A DNA stretch of 64,000 bases from a virus: the IMG/VR virus record IMGVR_UViG_3300027734_000056, positions 1 to 64,000 of that record; one strand, written 5' to 3'. A program made the translations under genes and the position numbers. Below, in pieces: positions 1-4,827 of this stretch (position 1 is the stretch's first letter; every line of letters starts with the position of its first letter). A model generated the notes under the pieces. That model was not told the DNA's origin. It searched no databases and was given only the letters and a program-made list of their open reading frames with translations.

Positions 1-84
1 TCGGGGTCTCATTCCATGTACATCTTTGTAAAAATCCCAAATGGTTGATTGCATTTGTTGAATTGTAGTGTGTTCGTTAAACAT
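1..84 (-). CDS. Unknown phage protein, N-terminal fragment cut by window edge
   Basis: An ATG at 84 opens a frame that runs off the left edge. The 28 visible residues start MFNEHTTIQQ and end DFYKDVHGMRPR. The tract FYKDVHGxRPR is one I associate with the N-terminus of small uncharacterised phage proteins, so the start is probably correct. It overlaps the end of the 77-211 gene by 8 bases, which suggests translational coupling, and it is the distal member of the leftward early cluster. The function is not known and most of the protein lies outside the window. Confidence 0.6.
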   Translation of the reverse strand, partial: MFNEHTTIQQMQSTIWDFYKDVHGMRPR

Positions 85-211
85 TTTCATCCTCAGAAAA
101 GAATTGTTCTAATGCACCATTGTATTCCGCAATGGTAGCAAATGTCAAGCCATGACGATCACAAAATCTGTGAAAGCGGTTTAGTTGTGTTTGAGTGTAT
201 TGTGTTTTCAT
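77..211 (-). CDS. Small unknown phage protein (44 aa)
   Basis: A 44-residue frame starting MKTQYTQTQL at 211. I chose this ATG because the in-frame extension upstream runs through very AT-rich DNA and the promoter zone near 296-324. The protein is polar with aromatic residues (FHRFCDRHG near the middle) and an acidic tail ending DENV. No family is recognised. Its stop overlaps the start of the next leftward gene by 8 bases. Leftward transcription could begin from a weak sigma-70-like element (TTGCTG, 17 bases, TATAAT) at 324-296, inside the palindromic promoter zone. Small size and position suggest an early accessory peptide; that is inference. Confidence 0.5.
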   Translation of the reverse strand: MKTQYTQTQLNRFHRFCDRHGLTFATIAEYNGALEQFFSEDENV

Positions 212-280
212 GTTGTCTATTATAGCGAATTTTTTAATGTTGTCAACAAATATTTTAATAACATATTTTTTGTAGGGGTA

Positions 281-310
281 TTGACACGCCCCAATATTAT
301 ATGGTATAAT
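281..310 (+). promoter_or_regulatory. Sigma-70-like promoter reading rightward into a non-coding hairpin region
   Basis: TTGACA at 281-286 and TATAAT at 305-310 are separated by 18 bases, a near-consensus pair with GG before the -10. The predicted start near 317 lies directly before two large hairpins (328-369 and 371-389) and no plus-strand gene follows, because the genes at 392-973 are on the other strand. The same DNA is palindromic around the -10 (ATTATATGGTATAAT), so it could also serve leftward transcription of the 211 gene. Confidence 0.55.
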
Positions 311-327
311 ATTGGCGCCAGCAAAAG

Positions 328-369
328 TAATACTTTTGTTTGCAGAATATTCTGAAAACAAAAGTATTA
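328..369. repeat. Convergent pair of 18-bp TAATACTTTTGTTTKCAG repeats (left pair)
   Basis: The plus-strand copy at 328-345 reads TAATACTTTTGTTTGCAG. The inverted copy at 352-369 reads TAATACTTTTGTTTTCAG on the minus strand. The spacer is 6 bases, so the pair folds into a nearly perfect hairpin of about 18 base pairs. The same element occurs three more times at 1106-1186, beyond the two minus-strand genes. It could be an operator, an origin element or a recombination site; the sequence alone does not decide. Confidence 0.85.
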
Positions 370-370
370 C

Positions 371-389
371 AAAGGGGCTTTGCCCCTTT
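371..389. terminator. GC-rich hairpin after the HTH gene, possible bidirectional terminator
   Basis: AAAGGGGC (371-378) pairs with GCCCCTTT (382-389) around a 3-base loop. It lies directly downstream of the minus-strand HTH gene stop at 392. The T tract is short and broken on both strands, so it may be a weak terminator. It would also end any transcript from the rightward promoter at 281-310. Confidence 0.5.
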
Positions 390-391
390 GC

Positions 392-718
392 TTAAACTGG
401 CTTGCTGTTAGCAAGCGCAGAGAAGATTTTGGTCAAAGCCGTTTTGTTAGCTTTGGTCAGGCTTTCGACCTCGGCTTCAGTCAGCGACAGAACCGCACCG
501 ATAGCATCAGCGACAGAATCTTTTTTAACAACAGGCTCGCCCGTTTTTGTTTTGTATTCTTTAGCCACATAAACTTTCTCACGAGAAAGTTTAGCAACAA
601 CAGAACGAACAGTCTTGCCCAAGTTGAGAGCAATTTGTTCAACAGTTACACCAGATTGGTAGTCAGCAACCATTTTAGTGGTTTGCTCGGGAGTGTAGTT
701 CAAAGTCTTTGCAGTCAT
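392..718 (-). CDS. Helix-turn-helix DNA-binding protein, sigma region 4-like (108 aa)
   Basis: The start at 718 (MTAKTLNYTPEQ) is chosen because AAGGAA sits about 7 bases before it; an alternative ATG is two codons upstream. Residues about 8-45 (YTPEQTTKMV then VEQIALNLGKTVRSVVAKL) look like a helix-turn-helix in which TVRSVVAKL is the recognition helix. A basic stretch KEYKTKTGEP and an acidic helical tail follow. Similar small proteins are widespread in tailed phages of aquatic bacteria and are usually left unnamed. It has its own strong promoter at 753-781. It is a candidate to bind the repeats that frame this cassette; that link is inference. Confidence 0.65.
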   Translation of the reverse strand: MTAKTLNYTPEQTTKMVADYQSGVTVEQIALNLGKTVRSVVAKLSREKVYVAKEYKTKTGEPVVKKDSVADAIGAVLSLTEAEVESLTKANKTALTKIFSALANSKPV

Positions 719-752
719 TTTCATTTCCTTTACAGTTTGCGTTAAAAAATTA

Positions 753-781
753 ATTATAATCCAAAATTCAAAACCTTGCAA
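753..781 (-). promoter_or_regulatory. Promoter of the HTH gene
   Basis: On the minus strand TTGCAA (781-776) and TATAAT (758-753) are 17 bases apart, about 35 bases before the ATG at 718. The sequence after the -35 (GGTTT, then GAATT) matches the promoter at 994-1022, so the two look like duplicates. Confidence 0.75.
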
Positions 782-790
782 GTGCTAGGG

Positions 791-973
791 TTATTCAGCG
801 ATCAAGTAAGAATAGCCAAGCAAGCCAACAGCAAAGGCAACAAAGCCAATAGTCATCAGCATGACAACGTCTTGAAATTTGCTATGTGGTAGCATATTGT
901 CAACAGAGCCAACAACGCCAAGCATCATCAGTAAACTAATCAAAATCATCACAATGCCCAAATCGTTTCGCAT
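791..973 (-). CDS. Small membrane protein with two transmembrane helices (60 aa)
   Basis: The frame starts MRNDLGIVMI at 973 with AAAGGAAATAAA directly before it. Residues about 6-24 (IVMILISLLMMLGVVGSV) and 36-57 (VVMLMTIGFVAFAVGLLGYSYL) are hydrophobic helices joined by a short polar loop around LPHSKFQD, predicting a hairpin in the inner membrane. No family is recognised. It has its own promoter at 994-1022 and is followed within about 10 bases by the promoter of the HTH gene. It could be an early membrane modulator or a superinfection-exclusion peptide, but nothing in the sequence proves either. Confidence 0.6.
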   Translation of the reverse strand: MRNDLGIVMILISLLMMLGVVGSVDNMLPHSKFQDVVMLMTIGFVAFAVGLLGYSYLIAE

Positions 974-993
974 TTTATTTCCTTTAAAATTAA

Positions 994-1022
994 ATTATAA
1001 CTGAGAATTCTAAACCTTGCAA
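994..1022 (-). promoter_or_regulatory. Promoter of the small membrane protein
   Basis: On the minus strand TTGCAA (1022-1017), a 17-base spacer and TATAAT (999-994) lie about 20 bases before the ATG at 973. It is a near copy of the promoter at 753-781. Confidence 0.75.
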
Positions 1023-1040
1023 GACTTATTTTTTGTAAGG
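1015..1040. promoter_or_regulatory. Imperfect inverted repeat over the -35, candidate operator
   Basis: CCTTGCAA (1015-1022) and TTGTAAGG (1033-1040) are inverted halves matching at 7 of 8 positions. The left half overlaps the -35 of the leftward promoter. A dimeric regulator bound here would block that promoter. No second copy was found at the 753-781 promoter, so the support is structural only. Confidence 0.3.
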
Positions 1041-1105
1041 TTATTAATGTACTACTTGTGTATTCAAAAAATTCAAGAAATAAAAGTATTACTAGTATTA
1101 CTGCT

Positions 1106-1186
1106 CTGCAAACAAAAGTATTACAACTACTGGACTAATACTTTTGTTTGCGGGGGCGGTTATTGGACTAATACTTTTGTTTTCAG
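1106..1186. repeat. Three further 18-bp TAATACTTTTGTTTKCRG repeats (right group)
   Basis: The minus-strand copy at 1123-1106 is identical to the copy at 328-345. Plus-strand copies lie at 1136-1153 (one difference) and 1169-1186 (identical to the copy at 369-352). The last two are each preceded by TGGAC. The first two are divergent and form a perfect 16-bp inverted repeat over 1108-1151. The 318-base gap 974-1291 has no gene; it holds the leftward promoter, this repeat group and the rightward terminase promoter. Confidence 0.85.
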
Positions 1187-1255
1187 CCTGTGGCACACAC
1201 GCACGCGGTATTTTTAAAATTTCAACCCATGCATTTAGGTGCTAAAATTTAACTA

Positions 1256-1285
1256 TTGACCCACAGCTTGCCCAAATGTTATAAT
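1256..1285 (+). promoter_or_regulatory. Promoter of the packaging and head operon, near-leaderless
   Basis: TTGACC (1256-1261) and TATAAT (1280-1285) are 18 bases apart. The terminase small-subunit ATG at 1292 begins only 6 bases after the -10, so transcription should start on or next to the start codon. The 16 bases ending at the -35 (AAATTTAACTATTGAC) recur before the tape measure gene at about 12.24 kb. Confidence 0.8.
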
Positions 1286-1291
1286 CCACAC

Positions 1292-1789
1292 ATGACCAAA
1301 AACCTACCCACCCACACGCCTGCCGAGGCATTAGCAATCAGCCCAGAAAATTTGGAAATTGCCAACTGTTATTTACAGCTGCAAAGCTCAGACGCAGTTG
1401 CTGATGAACTAGACATACCCAAAAGCTTAGTCACACAAACGCTAGCACGCAGAGAAGTCAAACAGTACATTGACTCAGTATTCTTTGACGTAGGTTACAA
1501 CAACCGTTTTCAAATGCGCCGTGCCATGGATGCACTAATCAAACGCAAGTTTCAAGAGCTGGAGGAGGCCGAAACAGGCAGCTCAAAAGACATAGCTGAA
1601 CTGTTAATGATGAGCCACAAAATGACTATGGAATTACTAGACAAGCAAATTGAACTGGAAAAACTACAAGCCAGCTCAATAAAAAATCAAGTTAATGTGC
1701 AAATTAACGAAGTTGGTGACGGCACACGTTATGGACAACTTATAAAACAACTGGTAATGCCAGAAAGTCAAAATGCTAACAATAAGTAG
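1292..1789 (+). CDS. Terminase small subunit (165 aa)
   Basis: This is the DNA-recognition subunit of the packaging motor, called from its size, helical content, HTH and position before the large subunit. The start MTKNLPTHTP at 1292 is the first ATG; an in-frame TTG at 1256 would fall within the promoter -35 and is rejected. Residues about 30-60 (CYLQLQSSDAVADELDIPKS) look like an N-terminal helix-turn-helix. A long charged helix (MRRAMDALIKRKFQELEEAE and after) would oligomerise. Its end overlaps the terL start by 17 bases. There is no Shine-Dalgarno sequence because the transcript appears to start at the ATG. Confidence 0.75.
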   Translation: MTKNLPTHTPAEALAISPENLEIANCYLQLQSSDAVADELDIPKSLVTQTLARREVKQYIDSVFFDVGYNNRFQMRRAMDALIKRKFQELEEAETGSSKDIAELLMMSHKMTMELLDKQIELEKLQASSIKNQVNVQINEVGDGTRYGQLIKQLVMPESQNANNK

Positions 1790-3092
1790 ACCAGACATAT
1801 CAGCTGCAGCTATCACTGAGTATCCAGCTGACACACGTTTTATAAAACTGCCTATCACCAACTACTTAAAACTGCTGCCAGCAGTAGATCCTGTAACTGG
1901 TGCCTCAACCACAGCTTGGGATCAAATTAATCGTGCGCAAATAGCACTAATCAACGCAGTTAACTGTCCCAGTTACAGATTCGTCTGCGCAGCACTAGCA
2001 CGCAGATTAGGCAAAACTTACGTGGCCAATGTAATTGGACAGCTGGTTATGTTGGTGCCTGGCTGCAATATTTTAATTATATCGCCTAACTATACACTGA
2101 GCAGCATTAGTTTTGAACTGCAACGCAGACTGATACGCAGCTTCGATCTAGAAGTTGAACGCGACAACGTAAAGGATAAAGTTCTAGAACTTGCCAATGG
2201 TTCTACTATCAGATTGGGCTCGCTGAGCACTGTGGATAGTTGCGTTGGTCGCAGTTATGATTTGATTATTTTTGATGAGGCAGCACTAGGCGATGGTGAG
2301 GCAGCGTTTAACGTAGCCTTACGCCCTACCTTGGATAAGCCTGGAAGCAAAGCAATTTTTATTTCAACACCACGCGGCAAAAACAACTGGTTTAGTAGAT
2401 TTTTTGATCGTGGGTTTTCGGATGCATTCCCAGAGTGGTGTAGCTTAACGGCTGACTATACAGAAAATCCACGCATGTCGGCAGCTGATGTGGCTGAGGC
2501 CAAATCAGTAATGAGTCATAGTGAATTTGCACAAGAATACATGGCTTCGTTTAGTACCTTTGAAGGTCAAATATTTAGTTTTGACAGAACCGCACAAGTT
2601 GCCGAATACGTACGCGAAGACCAAGACGAAATCTTTGCAGGACTGGACCCAGGTTACAAAGATCCCACAGCTTTTGTGGTGTTAGCCTACCGACCCAGTA
2701 CAGAACACTACTATGTCGTAGATGAGTATCAGGATGCACAAGCTACTACTCTGCAACACGTTGAACGAATATCAGAACTGATCACACGTTGGTCAATTGA
2801 CAGCATATTTATTGACTCAGCTGCCGCACAAATGGCAGCTGACTTAGCATATACCTACGACATAGCCACTATAAAAGCCAAAAAAGATGTGCTGCCTGGC
2901 ATTGCTGCAGTGCAAACACTAGCCGATCAAAATCGTATTACCGTAGCACCACACTGCACACATACCTTATACATGTTTGACCAGTATCGCTGGGATAGTC
3001 GTGAAACTGTTAAACGTGAACGTCCTGAGCACGGCTTGGCATCGCACATGGCAGATGCTTTACGCTACGCGGTTTATACTTATACCATTTAG
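1773..3092 (+). CDS. terL: Terminase large subunit, ATPase-nuclease (439 aa)
   Basis: This is the packaging motor that translocates and cuts concatemeric DNA at the portal. The adenine-binding and Walker A region is ARRLGKTYVAN at residues about 75-86, the variant form used in T4 gp17-like terminases. Walker B is DLIIFDEAAL at about 163-172, and the coupling motif ISTPRGKNNW is at about 196-206. The RNase H-fold nuclease carries GLDPGYKDPTAFVVL, IFIDSAAAQMAADL and a C-terminal HMADALRYAVY, supplying the acidic metal ligands. The length is normal for the family. It overlaps the small subunit and is followed by an HNH gene with its own promoter. Confidence 0.95.
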   Translation: MLTISRPDISAAAITEYPADTRFIKLPITNYLKLLPAVDPVTGASTTAWDQINRAQIALINAVNCPSYRFVCAALARRLGKTYVANVIGQLVMLVPGCNILIISPNYTLSSISFELQRRLIRSFDLEVERDNVKDKVLELANGSTIRLGSLSTVDSCVGRSYDLIIFDEAALGDGEAAFNVALRPTLDKPGSKAIFISTPRGKNNWFSRFFDRGFSDAFPEWCSLTADYTENPRMSAADVAEAKSVMSHSEFAQEYMASFSTFEGQIFSFDRTAQVAEYVREDQDEIFAGLDPGYKDPTAFVVLAYRPSTEHYYVVDEYQDAQATTLQHVERISELITRWSIDSIFIDSAAAQMAADLAYTYDIATIKAKKDVLPGIAAVQTLADQNRITVAPHCTHTLYMFDQYRWDSRETVKRERPEHGLASHMADALRYAVYTYTI

Positions 3093-3137
3093 TGCTGGCA
3101 CGAACGCTTTTTTATTAAAGCGAAAAAAATTTACTAC

Positions 3138-3166
3138 TTGACAATTTTGTGTATTGGTGGTACAAT
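3138..3166 (+). promoter_or_regulatory. Promoter upstream of the HNH-portal-capsid genes
   Basis: TTGACA (3138-3143), 17 bases, TACAAT (3161-3166). It lies in the 103-base gap after terL, with an A-rich tract before the -35 like the other rightward promoters. The predicted start is about 23 bases before the HNH ATG at 3196. Confidence 0.7.
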
Positions 3167-3195
3167 ACTACATAAGAAAACTGCATATATAAAAA

Positions 3196-3615
3196 ATGGC
3201 TAAAAATACTTCAATGGCTCGTATTCCTGTTAAGTGGGTCAGAGATAAAGCAAAAGCTGCTTATGAAAAAGCTGACACCTGCTGGATATGTGGCACCACA
3301 CAGGACCTAGAACTACATCACTTTCACTCAGTTACCCTGCTGCTTAATAGTTGGGCCGTGAAAAAAGGTTATGATATCAGCACTGATAGTGGCATTTTAG
3401 CAGTACGTGATGAATTTATTGCCGAACACCACGATGAACTATACAACCAAGTGCGTACACTTTGCAATAAACACCATGTAAAACTGCATGCAACTTTTGG
3501 CAAAGCGCCAGCTGCTGGCAGCGAAGCTCGTCAGGCACGTTGGTGTGATCGTCAGCAAGCTAAAGCTCAGGGTCTAGAAACCACCACAAGCTCATTTTTT
3601 AGCGAATTTACATAA
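3196..3615 (+). CDS. HNH endonuclease (139 aa)
   Basis: A beta-beta-alpha metal nuclease. The zinc knuckle pair is CWIC (residues about 29-32) and LCNKHH near residue 95. The catalytic part is LELHHFH at about 40-46, and the closing KHHVKLH supplies the remaining histidine. HNH proteins encoded next to terminase genes are known to aid terminase cutting in several siphoviruses, and the position between terL and portal fits that role. The alternative is a free-standing homing endonuclease. The N-terminus is basic (KWVRDKAKAA). The ATG at 3196 lacks a clear Shine-Dalgarno sequence (an A-rich leader is present), unlike the portal gene 9 bases downstream. Confidence 0.85.
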   Translation: MAKNTSMARIPVKWVRDKAKAAYEKADTCWICGTTQDLELHHFHSVTLLLNSWAVKKGYDISTDSGILAVRDEFIAEHHDELYNQVRTLCNKHHVKLHATFGKAPAAGSEARQARWCDRQQAKAQGLETTTSSFFSEFT

Positions 3616-3624
3616 GGAATAAAA

Positions 3625-4812
3625 ATGGCTTGGTATGATCGCGTTACTAGTTGGATACAAAAGCTAAATCCAGCCCAAGAAATAATTTATCGTCAAGAAG
3701 GCATCAGAGTTGGTAGTGATGCACCTGCCAACTACAGACAAAGTTTTAAACGCTTAGAAACAGTAAACCGCGGCACTAACTTAATTGTTAGCGGTTGCAG
3801 CAGTTTAGATTTTGATGTTAAAAACAAAGTATTAACTGACGTTAACAGTGGCATGCGTCAAAAAACATTGGTTAACTTACTAAACTACAGACCCAATCCG
3901 TACCAAAGCGTACAAGATTTTCGCGCTAACTGTTTTACAGACTTTATCTTAGAAGGTAATATATTTATCTACTTTGATGGGGTTTACTTATACCACTTGC
4001 CTGCGGCAATGGTACAAATAAATCCCGATGAAAAAACTTTTATTAAAAGCTATACCTACAACAACATGCAAGAATATCGCCCTGAGGAGATTATTCATGT
4101 AAAAGACGTCTGCAGCACCAGCATTTATCGCGGCACCAGCAGATTGGTAAGCGCAAACAGATCAATTGAAATTATGTATAAAATGCATAGTTTCCAAGAA
4201 CAGTTTTTTGATAATGGTGCAGTACCTGGAATGGTATTGACCACAGAAAATACACTCAGTCAAATAGCAAAACAAAAAACAATTCAAAACTGGTCAGCCA
4301 ACTACAGCCCAAAAAATGGTGCTCGCAAGCCTATGATTTTGGACAGCGGCTTAAAACCCAGCAATGTTTTAAACACAAGCTTTCAAGAAATGGATTTTGA
4401 TAACTCAATCAAAACTCATGACGTAAAAATTTTAAAAGCCCTAGGTGTACCAAGCATATTACTAGACGGCGGAAATAATGCAAATATTTCTCCAAATATG
4501 CGATTGTTTTACCTAGAAACCATTATGCCCATAGTTCGTAAATATATTTCTGCAATGGAAAGATATTTCGGATATGATATAGATGCTATTACTTCAAACG
4601 TATCAGCCTTGCAACCTGAGCTTAAAGATATAGCTGCTTATAATGTTAGTTTAGTTAATGGCGGTATTATTACTGCCAATGAAGCTAGAACAGAATTAAG
4701 ATACAACGCTATTAATGGGAATGATACACTGCGAATACCAGCTAATATAGCAGGTTCAGCAGTAGATCCAAGCTTAGGTGGTGCGCCACCCAAGGATTCT
4801 CAGCCAAGTTAA
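3625..4812 (+). CDS. Portal protein, HK97 type (395 aa)
   Basis: Forms the dodecameric ring at the capsid vertex through which DNA is packaged. AAGGAATAAAA precedes the ATG. The N-terminal clip and wing region runs to about residue 150, with NLLNYRPNPYQSVQDFR a typical portal tract. The core includes FDNGAVPGMVLTTE, and KILKALGVPSILLDGGNNAN near residue 275 is a very typical portal segment before the crown. The C-terminus is helical and ends in a Pro- and Gly-rich tail (PSLGGAPPKDSQPS). Length and order (terL, HNH, portal, protease-capsid) are normal for the HK97 lineage. Confidence 0.92.
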   Translation: MAWYDRVTSWIQKLNPAQEIIYRQEGIRVGSDAPANYRQSFKRLETVNRGTNLIVSGCSSLDFDVKNKVLTDVNSGMRQKTLVNLLNYRPNPYQSVQDFRANCFTDFILEGNIFIYFDGVYLYHLPAAMVQINPDEKTFIKSYTYNNMQEYRPEEIIHVKDVCSTSIYRGTSRLVSANRSIEIMYKMHSFQEQFFDNGAVPGMVLTTENTLSQIAKQKTIQNWSANYSPKNGARKPMILDSGLKPSNVLNTSFQEMDFDNSIKTHDVKILKALGVPSILLDGGNNANISPNMRLFYLETIMPIVRKYISAMERYFGYDIDAITSNVSALQPELKDIAAYNVSLVNGGIITANEARTELRYNAINGNDTLRIPANIAGSAVDPSLGGAPPKDSQPS

Positions 4813-4827
4813 AGCATACAAAGGAGT

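Noticed and set aside
380-745. Plus-strand open frame of 121 codons
   Set aside because: It is antisense to the HTH gene, has no ribosome site, and its composition matches a shadow frame; the minus-strand gene has a promoter, ribosome site and recognisable domain.
1136-1153. Resemblance of TAATAC repeats to T7-type promoters
   Set aside because: Only the first six bases match; the downstream bases do not match a known single-subunit RNA polymerase promoter and no such polymerase is visible in the window.
3104-3127. Hairpin CGCTTT/AAAGCG after terL as a terminator
   Set aside because: The stem is followed by A residues rather than T on the plus strand, so it does not fit a rho-independent terminator for terL.
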